From Microbacterium schleiferi (GTDB lineage: Bacteria > Actinomycetota > Actinomycetes > Actinomycetales > Microbacteriaceae), in NCBI RefSeq assembly GCF_015565955.1, contig NZ_CP064760.1, positions 3,100,001-3,164,000 on the forward strand: 64,000 nucleotides of DNA. Reading direction: 5' to 3'. Numbering within the stretch: position 1 is the stretch's first letter; each line of letters opens with the position of its first letter. The translations under genes and the position numbers were made by a program. The notes under the pieces were generated by a model. That model worked only from the letters and a program-made list of their open reading frames with translations, searched no databases and was not told where the DNA came from. Positions 1 through 9,090 of this stretch are shown in pieces.

Positions 1-182
1 GGGTCGAGCCCGAGCGCCAAGAACAGAGCCAGCACGATCGAGAGAATGACCGTCGAGACGCCCACGAGCGCCGTGGCCAGGGCAACGGCGATCAGCACGC
101 CGATGGCGAGGGCGAAGCCCAGCGTCAGGGGGCTGGTCAGGGACGCGCGCGTGCGTTGCGGCGGTTGCTCCTCGGGTGTCAC
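1..182 (-). CDS. AI-2E family transporter, N-terminal part (cut by window edge)
   Basis: Only the first 60 codons are present, reading from a GTG at 182. The product starts with a short Gln/Pro/Arg-rich cytoplasmic tail, followed by one long hydrophobic segment and the stretch ALFLALGLDP, which is typical of the start of AI-2E family (PF01594) permeases. Members are polytopic membrane proteins linked to autoinducer-2 or ion export, mostly without proven substrates. A complete member of the same family lies at 1931-3091. Family assignment rests on about 45 residues, so it is a good guess rather than certain. Confidence 0.6.
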   Translation of the reverse strand, partial: MTPEEQPPQRTRASLTSPLTLGFALAIGVLIAVALATALVGVSTVILSIVLALFLALGLD

Positions 183-423
183 CCGTACTCCTTCATGGCA
201 GCGTCCGGTCGACCGGACGAGCCAAGAATGGCGCGGGCACGGTGCTGGCGACATCACCCCATCCGGGTGAAGTTGGCTCCTGCCCCCGCCGAGAACGGGG
301 CTGCGGCGCATTTCTGGGTGCCCGCGCGCTTCGCCACGGGCTACCGGGGCCTTATGGTGATCCCGGACCACTCACTCACGACGACGCAGAACGGATGCGT
401 CGACGGCACCCCGGGAGAGAAGC

Positions 424-1097
424 ATGGGAGACGCGATCGGCGCGGTGCTTCCGTTCGCCGTGGGTATCGCCATCAGCCCGGTCCCCGTCATCGCCGCGAT
501 CCTTCTGCTGCTCTCCCCCGGGCCCGCACGGCGGGCGCCGGTTTCGCGGTGGGCTGGGTACTCGGCATCCTCACCCTTGTCGTGCTCTTTCTCGTGGTGG
601 CAGCCGTCATCCCCACCCCGGTCGTCGGGGGAACCCGTCCCGTCCAGGGAATCATCCACATCGTGATCGGGGTCCTGCTGGTGGCTTTCGCGGCTCGCCA
701 GTTCCGTTCGCACGCGCGGGCGCGAGGCGCGAGTGCCGGACTTCCGTCGTGGATGCGTGCGGTCGACCGTCTGGGATTCTGGGACGCCCTTGGCCTCGGG
801 GTACTGCTGGCCGCCGTAAACCCGAAGAATCTCCTGCTCGGTGCGGCAGCGGGGATCGCCCTGGGCACCTCCGGCGTGCGTGTCGGCGACGCGGTGGTCG
901 TCATCACGGTGTACGTCCTCGTGGCAGCCTCGACGATCCTCGTCCCCATCGTCGGCGTCCTCATCGCCGGTGACCGGGCGCACCAGCCCCTCCACGCGCT
1001 GCGTACGTGGCTCGAACGCGAGAATGCCGTCATCATGGGGTTTGTCCTGCTCATTCTTGGGGTCGTCGTGCTATCCAAGGGCATCGCCTTTTTTTGA
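424..1097 (+). CDS. GAP family (Sap-like) membrane protein, frameshifted
   Basis: The reading frame opens at ATG 424 (MGDAIGAVLPFAVGIAISP) and switches frame inside a run of five C at 515-519. The second part reads AGFAVGWVLGILTLVV and continues to the stop at 1097. Adding one C restores LLLLSPRARTAGAGFAVG and a 224-residue protein with about six membrane segments. That is the usual size of the GAP/Sap family (sulfolipid-1-addressing-protein-like, proposed small-molecule or lipid export). Function here is unknown. The break matches five other homopolymer losses in this window, so a sequencing error is more likely than a pseudogene. Confidence 0.7.
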
Positions 1098-1140
1098 CTT
1101 GTTCCTCCGCCTCTGTCACATCCACCCGAAAGGACCCACC

Positions 1141-1569
1141 ATGACTGAGTTCCGCTACGGACCGGTCGAGCTGTACCTCGTCGGTTTCGACGGCGACCGC
1201 CCGAGCCCTGACACCATCGCCGCCCTCGCGGAACTCCTGGAAGGCGGCCTCGTCCGTCTCCTCGACTTCGTGATCGTGTCGAAGTCGGAGTCGGGAGATG
1301 TCGAGGTCATCGAGATCGAGGACCAGACCGAGGAGTACGGCTTCGGCGACATCGAGCTTGCCGAAATCGGCATCACCGGCGACGAGGACATCGCCGAGCT
1401 CGTCGAGCTCGTCGAGCCGGGTTCGTCTGCGGCGATCGTCGCTCTCGAGCTCCTCTACGCTCGCCGCCTCGCCGACCGACTCGCCGCCTCGGGCGGTGTC
1501 GTTCTGAGCGCCGAGCGCATCCCTGCCCCCATTGTCAACGCCGTCATGGACCTGGCCGAACAGGCCTGA
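1141..1569 (+). CDS. DUF6325 family protein
   Basis: This is a soluble acidic protein of 142 residues with no signal peptide or membrane segment. The start at ATG 1141 is preceded by an AAAGGA ribosome site. The sequence opens FRYGPVELYLVGFDGDRPS and resembles the actinobacterial family DUF6325, whose members often sit beside a small SHOCT-domain protein; such a gene follows here 17 bp downstream. The two are probably co-transcribed, possibly with the preceding GAP-family gene. No biochemical role is known. The family name is from memory and would need a profile search. Confidence 0.6.
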   Translation: MTEFRYGPVELYLVGFDGDRPSPDTIAALAELLEGGLVRLLDFVIVSKSESGDVEVIEIEDQTEEYGFGDIELAEIGITGDEDIAELVELVEPGSSAAIVALELLYARRLADRLAASGGVVLSAERIPAPIVNAVMDLAEQA

Positions 1570-1586
1570 GAAAGAGGAGACCCACC

Positions 1587-1928
1587 ATGATCAGACGAGT
1601 CGGCCGTCCCGGCCTCATCGGCCTCGCCGCACGCACCGCCGTCGTTGCGGGCACCGCCACTGCGGTGTCGGGCGCGATGTCGAGCAACCAGCAGAAGAAG
1701 GCACAGGCCCAGTACGAGCAGGAGCAGTACCAGGCGGCTCAGCAGCAGGCTGCGATGCAGCAGGCTGCCCAGCAGGCTGTCGCCGCTCAGGCTGCTGCAG
1801 CTCCCCCGGCGCCCGCGGCTCCCGCCGTCGATGTCGTCGCGGAACTGCAGAAGCTCGCGGCACTCAAGGACGCAGGAGTGCTCTCCGACGACGAGTTCGC
1901 CGCAGCGAAGGCCAAGCTTCTCGCCTGA
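1587..1928 (+). CDS. SHOCT domain small protein
   Basis: The protein has 113 residues. An N-terminal hydrophobic Ala/Gly/Val stretch (about residues 9-30) is followed by a Gln/Ala-rich low-complexity middle (about 35-85). A C-terminal SHOCT motif (LAALKDAGVLSDDEFAAAK, about 91-110) closes it. SHOCT is a short C-terminal module found in many proteins and thought to mediate oligomerisation. The gene follows the DUF6325 gene in the same operon and has a good AGAGGAG ribosome site. A second SHOCT protein lies at 4010-4384. Function is unknown. Confidence 0.75.
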   Translation: MIRRVGRPGLIGLAARTAVVAGTATAVSGAMSSNQQKKAQAQYEQEQYQAAQQQAAMQQAAQQAVAAQAAAAPPAPAAPAVDVVAELQKLAALKDAGVLSDDEFAAAKAKLLA

Positions 1929-1930
1929 GC

Positions 1931-3091
1931 TCAGTCCGAAGGGTCGCCGGCGGAGTCTGAGGACTCGGTCGGCGGCCCGTCGTCTGTATGGGCGGCATCA
2001 TCGCCGCTGGGGGCTTCTTCGGGTTCCCTGACCGGCGCAGCATCTCGGTCACCGCTGAGCCACCGCAGCACGCGCGCATCAGGATCCGCCTCGAGGATCA
2101 ACGCCCGCACGAGCAGGGTGAGCGGGATCGAGAGGATGGCGCCGAGGGGACCGATCACGAAGGTCCAGAAGATGACCGAGAAGAAGCTGAGCGTGAGGCT
2201 CAAGCTCACGGCATCCGCGACGAACTTGGGCTGGACGAGCACCTGCAGCACGACATTCACGACGCTGTAGATCGCGATCACGGCAAGAAAGAGCGGCCAG
2301 CCTCCCACAACCAGGGCCAGCACGGCGGGAGGAATGAGGCCGAGGACGAACCCGATGTTGGGGATGAAGTTGGTGACGAATGCCAGGATCGCCCACACCA
2401 CCGGCGCCGGCACCCCGATCGCCGCGAGGGCGATGCCGTCGATGACGGCAACGATGGCGCCGAAGATGGCGTTGACGATGTAATAGCGACGGGTTCCCAC
2501 CGTGAAGGTGCGCACCCTCGCGAGCGTGCCGTCGACGGAGGCGCCGAAGACGGTGCGCAGCCGGTTGTAGCGCGCAGCGTCGGCGGCCATGAAGATGACG
2601 TAGGCGAGCACGAAGAAGAGCCCGATCGCGACCCCGACCACCATGCCCGACACCGAGGTTGCCACGCCCAGCAAGCGCGAGGGCTCGAGGAAGGATGCCA
2701 CGGTGTCGGCGGCCCGCCCGTCCCAGCCCATGTCAGCGAGCCACTGCTCGATTCCGTCGACGGTCGCTCGGAGCTGCGCGAGATAGTCGACGACCAGGCG
2801 CGCGAACTGGGTTCCCGCGAACCACAGAAGCAGCGCCATCGTGGTGAGGATCACGTACGCGAGCAGGATGACGGCTGTCGTGGCCGTCCACATGGGCCAG
2901 CCGCGCCGGCGCAGCAGACCCTGCAACGGATGGCAGATGATCACGATGACCGCCGCGAGAGCGAGCGGACCGACGATCTCCCGAGCCCAGGAGAGGCCCA
3001 CGAGCACGACGACCGCCGCCGCCAGGCCGACCAGCACTCGCAGCATCGGGGACGGGGCCGACGGGGCTGCGGACGGCGGGGTGGAACTCAC
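1931..3091 (-). CDS. AI-2E family transporter
   Basis: This 386-residue permease has about seven or eight membrane segments and the family core NFIPNIGFVLGLIPPAVLAL (about residues 240-259). The family covers TqsA-type autoinducer-2 exporters and Na+(Li+)/H+ antiporters; the substrate cannot be told from sequence. The C-terminal 45 residues are an acidic Asp/Glu/Ser-rich cytoplasmic tail. It converges with the SHOCT gene (2-bp gap) and starts at a GTG. Its N-terminus differs from that of the relative cut off at the window start, so these are two separate paralogues. Confidence 0.85.
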   Translation of the reverse strand: MSSTPPSAAPSAPSPMLRVLVGLAAAVVVLVGLSWAREIVGPLALAAVIVIICHPLQGLLRRRGWPMWTATTAVILLAYVILTTMALLLWFAGTQFARLVVDYLAQLRATVDGIEQWLADMGWDGRAADTVASFLEPSRLLGVATSVSGMVVGVAIGLFFVLAYVIFMAADAARYNRLRTVFGASVDGTLARVRTFTVGTRRYYIVNAIFGAIVAVIDGIALAAIGVPAPVVWAILAFVTNFIPNIGFVLGLIPPAVLALVVGGWPLFLAVIAIYSVVNVVLQVLVQPKFVADAVSLSLTLSFFSVIFWTFVIGPLGAILSIPLTLLVRALILEADPDARVLRWLSGDRDAAPVREPEEAPSGDDAAHTDDGPPTESSDSAGDPSD

Positions 3092-3128
3092 GGCGCCAGG
3101 CTACCGCGCCGATCCTCGGAACCGGCCG

Positions 3129-3887
3129 TCACGCGGAGGGGTGCGGGGGTTCCGCCTCTTTGTGCCGAGGCAGCACCTTCTCGGCATCCTTCGGCAGCGC
3201 CTTGGCCACGGTCTCCAGCTGACGGGCGAGGCTCCGCACCTGCCCTCGCGTGGCAGCCTCCTGATCATCGTTTCCTGCGAGGGTCGCCGCACGCTCCACG
3301 AACCACGACGCCGTGGTGGCAGTGACCACCCCGACGACGCCGATGCCCACGGACATCAGGACCACGGCGACGATCCGCCCCCACGCGGTGATCGGATACA
3401 GGTCGCCGTAGCCGACAGTTGTGACAGTGACGAAGGCCCACCAGATGGCGTCGCCGAAGTTGAGGATGTTCGCGCCGGGCGCGGGGCGCTCGACGTCCAA
3501 GACCGCCAACGAGCAGATCCAGATGAGGATGGCGACGGTGCCGCCCGCAAGGATCGCGGCCTGTGTGCGGAGCTGATCGCCCTTGGACATCTTCTGGATC
3601 TCGGTGATCGCGCGAACCAGACGCAGAGGTTTGAGAACCGGCAGGACCACCACGGCAAGATCGAAGAGGTGTCCCCGAAACCAGGGACCCTTCTTGGGGG
3701 CCAGGCCCAACCGAACGAGGTAGTCGATGGCGAAGACCACCCAGGTCGCTGCCATGACGGTGCGCATGCCGGCATACTCGGGGCCCTGGAGATTGGCGAT
3801 CACCTGCCACGAGTAGGCGACGATGAATGCGAGGGATGCGACGACCAGCGGCCAGTAGGTCAGTCTTTGCCAGCGTTCTTCGGTCAT
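3129..3887 (-). CDS. Two-pore-type potassium channel protein
   Basis: The protein has 252 residues. Four hydrophobic segments are followed by a pore loop with the K+ selectivity filter TTVGYGDLYP (about residues 149-158) and a last membrane helix. It therefore fits a voltage-gated-like K+ channel (S1-S6 order). The C-terminal tail of about 50 residues is a charged helix (RSLARQLETVAKALPKDAEK), likely a coiled coil for tetramer assembly. The ATG at 3887 was chosen because upstream in-frame sequence looks non-coding and overlaps the neighbouring SHOCT gene in another frame. Confidence 0.85.
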   Translation of the reverse strand: MTEERWQRLTYWPLVVASLAFIVAYSWQVIANLQGPEYAGMRTVMAATWVVFAIDYLVRLGLAPKKGPWFRGHLFDLAVVVLPVLKPLRLVRAITEIQKMSKGDQLRTQAAILAGGTVAILIWICSLAVLDVERPAPGANILNFGDAIWWAFVTVTTVGYGDLYPITAWGRIVAVVLMSVGIGVVGVVTATTASWFVERAATLAGNDDQEAATRGQVRSLARQLETVAKALPKDAEKVLPRHKEAEPPHPSA

Positions 3888-4009
3888 GGTCCGAGAGTAG
3901 TGAGGCTCACGGCATGGTCCGGGGTGGACGAGCCGCAAGTCCGGCGGCGCCACCGGAGCAGAACCACGCCAACGGGGCGCGGATGCCGCGGGACGCCGCC
4001 GGACGGAGC

Positions 4010-4384
4010 TCAGGCGAGGGCCTTCGCCTTGATCTTCTCGAACTCTTCCGCCGTGATCGTGCCGGCCTCGCGCAGCTGCGCGGCCTTGGCGATCTCGTCG
4101 GTCGTGCTCGTGCCGGCCGTTGCCCGGATGTAGTCGTCGGTCTCCCGCCGCGCAGCCTCGGCCTGCGCGATGCCTCGCTGAGCCATCCCCTTCCCGCGGG
4201 CGATCAGATAGATCAGCGCAGTGAGGATGGGCACGAAGATGAGGAAGATGATCCAGACAGCCTTGGCCCAGCCGCCCAGATTCTGGTCGCGTACGAGGTC
4301 GGCGAGGATCGAGAAGAGCAGGAACAGATAGGCGACGAACACGTACGCCCACAGCATCCAGATGATGAATTCCCAAAAGTTCAT
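4010..4384 (-). CDS. PLDc_N and SHOCT domain membrane protein
   Basis: The 124-residue protein starts MNFWEFIIWMLW and has two membrane segments (about 5-27 and 38-60). These match the phospholipase-D-nuclease N-terminal module (PLDc_N), without any nuclease domain. A C-terminal SHOCT motif follows (AAQLREAGTITAEEFEKIK, about 100-118). ATG 4384 is preceded by GGAAGGA. Proteins of this layout are common in actinobacteria near stress or ion-transport genes. Function is unknown. Confidence 0.75.
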   Translation of the reverse strand: MNFWEFIIWMLWAYVFVAYLFLLFSILADLVRDQNLGGWAKAVWIIFLIFVPILTALIYLIARGKGMAQRGIAQAEAARRETDDYIRATAGTSTTDEIAKAAQLREAGTITAEEFEKIKAKALA

Positions 4385-4510
4385 CGGGTGGGGTCCTTCC
4401 ATGGTCGGCGCGACGATCGCGCCCGAACAACCTTCGGGCCGGCGGGCGGGGGACACATCACCCTTCTCGGGTGAATCGCGCAGGGGCGCCCGCTCATAAA
4501 CTCTCGCGAC

Positions 4511-6217
4511 GTGACCATCAGACCCCTCGCCGGCCTCACCGCCCGCTCCGTCGGCCGAGACCTCCTCGCGGGAGTGACCCTGCTCGCGATCGCCGTGCCG
4601 CTGAACATCGGGTACGCCCAGATCGCGGGGCTGCCGCCGACCGCCGGACTCTACGCGCTGATAGTGCCGACGATCATCTTCGTCGCAGTCACCTCATCGC
4701 GTCACGTCGTCGCGTCCCCGGATGCCGCGGCTGCGGCTCTGGTGGCGTCGTCGGTCGGAGGGCTGGCGGTCGCCGGCTCCGATCAGTACCTGGTCATGGC
4801 GATGGCGCAGGCAATCATCTCGGGTATCGCCTTCGTCGTGATGGCGGTCTTCCGGCTCGGGTTCCTCGCGAACTTCCTCTCGGCGCCGATCCTCGTCGGC
4901 TTCGTCGCGGGGCTTGCCCTCGACATCCTGGTCTCACAGATCGCGAAGATGCTGGGGGTTCCGATCGAATCCGGGTCAGAGTTCCTCGAAAAGCTCGGGC
5001 AGCTGGCCACGGGGCTTCCCCAGACAAACGTCTGGGCCCTGTGCATCTCGGTGGGCTCCCTGATGATCCTGCTGGTGGGCAGGCGCTGGGTCCGCGTCGC
5101 CCCCTGGGCGCTCGTCGTGATCGTGGTGTCGACAGCCGTCGTCGCGATCACCGGCGCCGACCAGGCCGGGGTCGATGTGCTCGGGGAGGTGACCGGCGGC
5201 ATGCCCAGCGTGACGTGGCCGATCCTGGACTGGGGAACCTGGATCGCTCTGGTCCCGTCGGCGCTCGCCCTCACACTGGTCACCGTCGCCGAAGGCCTGC
5301 TGCTGTCGCGCTCGTACGGTGAGCGGCACCGGTATCGCACAGAGCCCAATCGCGATCTCCTCGCCTTCGGTCTCACGAACATCGCGGCGGGCGCGAGCGG
5401 GAGCTTCGCCATCGGTTCGTCGACCTCGCGCAGCGCCGCGATGGAGCAAGCCGGAGCCCGATCGCAGCTACCGTCGATCGTCACGGCGGCCGGCACTCTC
5501 CTGTTGCTGCTGTTCGGCACTTCTGCCCTCGCGCTGATCCCCTCTCCTGCTATCGGCGCGGTCGTCGCCGTCGCCATCCTGCCGCTGCTGGGGATTCGTG
5601 AGCTGACCAGGCTCTGGCGCGTCGAGCGCGGCGAGTTCGTCGTCGCCGCCGTCTGCTTCGCCGTCACGCTCCTGGTCGGCACGATCGCCGGGATCGCCGT
5701 GGCGTTCGTGCTTGCCCTCATCACTGTGACGCGGCGCGCAGCCGCGGCCCCGGTGGACGTCCTCGCCGCGGGTGAGGACGGCGGGGCGATCCTGGAGACT
5801 GCCGGGCCGGGCACACTGACAGCTCCCGGCGTGCTGATCCTTCGGCTCTCGGCGCCGCTGTTCTTCGCGAACGCGGCAAGCTTCGTCGGCGCGGTCAAGG
5901 CAAGCGTCGAGGCCGCCGATGCTCCCGTGCACCACGTGGTGATCGACCTCGAGTCGGTCACGGATGCCGATGTGACGGCTGCCGAGGCGCTGACGGGTCT
6001 ACGGGGCTGGTTGACCGAGCGCGGCATCCGCCTCGCCTTCAGCCGACCGAGAGAGCACCTCCTGCCGCGTCTGGGCCGGCTCGGGATCATCGCGGGTGAG
6101 CTCGTGTTCGCGACCAATCGCGAGGCCGCTGACTCCCTCTCGGCCGCGGGCCCGTCGGAGGGGCCGAGCGCGACCACCCCGGACGCGTCGTCGCCCGCGG
6201 GCGAGACCTCCCCCTAG
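4511..6217 (+). CDS. SulP family inorganic anion transporter with STAS domain
   Basis: This 568-residue membrane protein starts at GTG 4511. The SulP core of about 12 helices occupies residues 1-415 and includes the early family motif around PPTAGLYALIVPTI. A cytoplasmic STAS domain follows (about 435-540, with HHVVIDLESVTDADVTAAEA). The family carries sulfate, bicarbonate or other anions, usually by H+ or Na+ symport or exchange. The tail after the STAS domain is low-complexity. A ClC-type gene follows after 10 bp, so both are likely in one transcript and act in anion balance. Substrate is not determinable. Confidence 0.88.
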   Translation: MTIRPLAGLTARSVGRDLLAGVTLLAIAVPLNIGYAQIAGLPPTAGLYALIVPTIIFVAVTSSRHVVASPDAAAAALVASSVGGLAVAGSDQYLVMAMAQAIISGIAFVVMAVFRLGFLANFLSAPILVGFVAGLALDILVSQIAKMLGVPIESGSEFLEKLGQLATGLPQTNVWALCISVGSLMILLVGRRWVRVAPWALVVIVVSTAVVAITGADQAGVDVLGEVTGGMPSVTWPILDWGTWIALVPSALALTLVTVAEGLLLSRSYGERHRYRTEPNRDLLAFGLTNIAAGASGSFAIGSSTSRSAAMEQAGARSQLPSIVTAAGTLLLLLFGTSALALIPSPAIGAVVAVAILPLLGIRELTRLWRVERGEFVVAAVCFAVTLLVGTIAGIAVAFVLALITVTRRAAAAPVDVLAAGEDGGAILETAGPGTLTAPGVLILRLSAPLFFANAASFVGAVKASVEAADAPVHHVVIDLESVTDADVTAAEALTGLRGWLTERGIRLAFSRPREHLLPRLGRLGIIAGELVFATNREAADSLSAAGPSEGPSATTPDASSPAGETSP

Positions 6218-6227
6218 GGTGAGCGTC

Positions 6228-7511
6228 ATGGATTCCCCTCCGAACCCGTGGGCCTTCGCGAGCAGTTCTCGCACGCTCATTGCACTGTCGATTCCCGCCG
6301 CTCTCATCGGCATCCTGTCAGGTGTCATGCTGTGGGCGCTCGACGAGGTCGCGCACGTGGGCGCGTACTGGGTGTGGGATGCGCTGCCGGCGTCGGTCGG
6401 CGCGAGCGGCGATTCACCGTGGTGGATCTTCGGCGTCCTCGCGCTCACCGGTTTCCTGGTCGGCGTGGTCGTGTGGAAGATGCCCGGTCACGGCGGGCAG
6501 GACTCTGCGACAGTCGAGCTCATCGCACCGCCGCAGCCGGCGCGCGTCGTCCCGAGCATCGTGGTCGCCGTCCTCCTGACCCTCATCGGTGGCGTGAGCC
6601 TCGGACCCGAGAGCCCGATCATTGCGATCAACACGGCCCTGGCGGTGTGGATCGTCACCCGCCTGTGGCCCGCGATTCCGGTGCAACTCGTCGTCATCCT
6701 CACCGCCGCCGGCACGATCGGCGCCCTGTTCGGCACGCCCGTCGCTGCGGCGCTCGTGTTCACCGGCGCCCTCGCCTCTGGCGGCGGTGCGCTGTGGGAC
6801 AAGCTGTTCCTACCCCTCGTCTCCGCTGCCACTGGAACGGTCACGGCACTCGTTCTGGGCGGCGGACTGGGCGCGATCGGCAGCATCGCTCCCTACACCG
6901 ACCCCCGGGCGATCGATCTTGTCTCGGCCTCCGTGATCGCCGCTGTCGGCGCCGCTGTCGCCCTGGTCGGGATCATCGCGTTCAAGGCCCTGCATCCGTT
7001 CCTGCGTCGGCGGATGCCGAATCCGCTCCTCCTGAGCCTCGCTGGTGGTCTGATTCTCGGTGGCCTCGGGGCGCTCGGGGGTCCGCTCACGCTCTTCAAG
7101 GGGCTTGAGCAAAGCGCTCAACTGGTCGCCCTCAACGGCTCGATCGGGTGGGCGACCCTCCTGGCCATCGTCGGAATCAAACTTGCGGCGCTCGTCGTTG
7201 CGGCATCCTTCGGCTTCCGCGGCGGCCGGGTCTTTCCCGCCATCTTCCTCGGCGTCGCCTTCGGGATGGTCGCACACGCCCTCGTCCCCTCGATCCCCTT
7301 CGGACTGGCGCTGGCCGGCGGCGTCCTCGGCTTCACCCTCGCGATCGCGCGCGATGGCTGGATCGCGCTGTTCGTCGCCGTCGCGATGGTCGGCGATATC
7401 GGCATCCTCCCGATCATGTGCGTCGCGATCTTGCCGACCTGGCTCGTGGTCGCGCGGGCACCGGAGATGATCATTGAGGATCACCAGCCGGCTGCGGTCA
7501 CGACGTCCTGA
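6228..7511 (+). CDS. ClC-type chloride channel/transporter family protein
   Basis: The 427-residue polytopic protein carries ClC-like landmarks. GGVSLGPESPII (about 125-136) corresponds to the G-x-E-x-P motif with the gating glutamate, and GGRVFPAIFLG (about 330-340) corresponds to GxFxP. ATG 6228 is used; the longer upstream frame overlaps the SulP gene and is Arg/Pro junk. The stop overlaps the convergent DUF998 gene by 14 bp. The family includes H+/Cl- antiporters, Cl- channels and F- exporters; which applies here is not clear. Confidence 0.8.
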   Translation: MDSPPNPWAFASSSRTLIALSIPAALIGILSGVMLWALDEVAHVGAYWVWDALPASVGASGDSPWWIFGVLALTGFLVGVVVWKMPGHGGQDSATVELIAPPQPARVVPSIVVAVLLTLIGGVSLGPESPIIAINTALAVWIVTRLWPAIPVQLVVILTAAGTIGALFGTPVAAALVFTGALASGGGALWDKLFLPLVSAATGTVTALVLGGGLGAIGSIAPYTDPRAIDLVSASVIAAVGAAVALVGIIAFKALHPFLRRRMPNPLLLSLAGGLILGGLGALGGPLTLFKGLEQSAQLVALNGSIGWATLLAIVGIKLAALVVAASFGFRGGRVFPAIFLGVAFGMVAHALVPSIPFGLALAGGVLGFTLAIARDGWIALFVAVAMVGDIGILPIMCVAILPTWLVVARAPEMIIEDHQPAAVTTS

Positions 7512-8574
7512 CGTCGGTCTCCAGCGCGGCCGCGTTGCGGATGAACAGGATGATCCACGAGAAGACCAGGATGCCTGCCACGAGTTCGACGGCAGTGAGG
7601 GTGTAGTACTGGACCGCGAAGAACACCGCGAGTACGACGATGACCGCGATGAACAGCCAGCCAAGCGCGACGAAGGGCCGCGCGATCCCGGGGATCCAGG
7701 CAGGCAACCGGATGACGAGAACCCCGAACACGACAGCCATCCCGGAGGCGAAGCCGGTGTGCACCCAGAAGAAGTCGTTGACGGGGAACAGCCCGACGCA
7801 CGCGAGAAAGACGCCGACGAGGATGAGGCACAGGCGAACCCACCGGATGCCGTGGGCGTGTGAGGTGGGGATTCCTCGGGTGGTGTAGCGCGCGAGGGTC
7901 GTGACGATGAATCCCGCGACGATGAGGGTCAGGTTGAACGTCATCGCCGACACATCGTTCGTCATCCCGAGCGCGGACAGGTTGTCTTTCCACCAGTAGG
8001 GGTCGCTCGCGGTGAGCATCGCTGCCAGCACCCCCTCCGCGAGGAACACGGCCAGGACGACCGCGAGCAACGGCAGGTCCATGTGCGTCGCCGAGTAGAA
8101 GACGATGTAGGCGGTCATCGCCGCCGCTGTGCCCGAGAGCGCCAGCAACGGCAGGGCGAAGACTTCGGCACCGATGAAGGCGTCCTCGAGGATGACAGCG
8201 AGCAGGGTCCACGAAAGCAGCGCGATGATCCCGTGGGCAAAGGCGAGCGCGGCGACGTCGAGATAGTCCAGGACCCTCGGAGTCGGTCCTCCCTCACGGC
8301 GGTGCATGACGTAGCGCCCGACGGCGAAGGCGAGGATTCCGGCAACAGCAGAGGCAATGGCCGAGAACTCGCCAAGCGAGCCCGGGCCCGAGATCGGAGC
8401 GCCCTCGAAGCGGAAGACGGCGAGCGCAACGAGCACGATGACAACGAAGGCGACCGTCCCGACGCCCAGGCCCAGGGACTCGAGCGTTCGCTCCTCGGCG
8501 GGTCCCGAACTCTCGGCAGCGACGAGTCGGTGAGCGCGGCGGGTGTCGGCGGGAGCCGGTGTGGTCTCGGTCAC
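7498..8574 (-). CDS. DUF998 domain membrane protein
   Basis: This 358-residue protein is predicted to have about nine or ten membrane helices. The second half matches DUF998 (YWWKDNLSALGM, NLTLIVAGFIVTTLARY, VGLFPVNDFFWVHTGFAS), a family of bacterial membrane proteins without known function. The start is taken at GTG 8574 (VTETTPAPAD); the upstream extension in the same frame is Pro/Arg-rich and unlikely. It is co-oriented with hspR, 31 bp downstream of its stop, but is not obviously part of the heat-shock operon. Confidence 0.75.
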   Translation of the reverse strand: MTETTPAPADTRRAHRLVAAESSGPAEERTLESLGLGVGTVAFVVIVLVALAVFRFEGAPISGPGSLGEFSAIASAVAGILAFAVGRYVMHRREGGPTPRVLDYLDVAALAFAHGIIALLSWTLLAVILEDAFIGAEVFALPLLALSGTAAAMTAYIVFYSATHMDLPLLAVVLAVFLAEGVLAAMLTASDPYWWKDNLSALGMTNDVSAMTFNLTLIVAGFIVTTLARYTTRGIPTSHAHGIRWVRLCLILVGVFLACVGLFPVNDFFWVHTGFASGMAVVFGVLVIRLPAWIPGIARPFVALGWLFIAVIVVLAVFFAVQYYTLTAVELVAGILVFSWIILFIRNAAALETDVRTS

Positions 8575-8605
8575 GGCATGAGAGTAGCGCAGCGCCGTCA
8601 GCGGA

Positions 8606-9070
8606 TCAGTCGTCGTCCTCGGTGGTGTCGGATGCCGGTGGCAGGGCATGACGGGGGCGCCACAGCACGATCTCCGTAGCGCGGCGGACCCGGCGTCCGT
8701 GCCGAAGGGTGATGACCGACCCGCCCGGTCCCGCCGCGAAAACGCGCGCTCCGGGTCGGTTCGCCAGCTCGGCTTCGACCCGCGCTTCGAGGTCGCGAAC
8801 CCGTGTGTGCAGCTCGCGAACGCGGTTCTCGAGCTCCAGGATGCGGGCGATGCCAGGAAGGCTCATTCCCTCCCCAGACAGCCGCGCGATCTCGCGAAGC
8901 TGGTCGACGTGGCGCAACGAGTACCGGCGCGACCCGCCCTGTGTGCGCGCCGGCACGACCAGGCCCAGCCGGTCGTATTGGCGCAGGGTCTGCGGATGCA
9001 TGCCGGCGAGCTCGGCGGCTGCCGCGATCGCCAGGATCGGGGCCTCGTCGTCGATCTCGTGTTCAGGCAT
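8606..9070 (-). CDS. hspR: Heat-shock repressor HspR (MerR family)
   Basis: The 154-residue regulator has a MerR-type winged helix at about residues 12-80 (AAELAGMHPQTLRQYDRLGL). A coiled-coil dimerisation helix follows (LENRVRELHTRVRDLEARVE, about 80-100), then a basic C-terminal tail. HspR represses the dnaK operon by binding HAIR sites with DnaK as co-repressor, closing a feedback loop. The gene is last in dnaK-grpE-dnaJ-hspR, 20 bp after the corrected dnaJ stop. HAIR-like boxes are found at 12693-12713 and 12746-12766. Confidence 0.92.
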   Translation of the reverse strand: MPEHEIDDEAPILAIAAAAELAGMHPQTLRQYDRLGLVVPARTQGGSRRYSLRHVDQLREIARLSGEGMSLPGIARILELENRVRELHTRVRDLEARVEAELANRPGARVFAAGPGGSVITLRHGRRVRRATEIVLWRPRHALPPASDTTEDDD

Positions 9071-9090
9071 CCGGGTGTCCTTGATCCGGG

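Noticed and set aside
1987..3325. 445-codon plus-strand frame antisense to the AI-2E transporter
   Set aside because: Asp/Glu/His/Arg-rich shadow of a membrane protein gene; no start signal.
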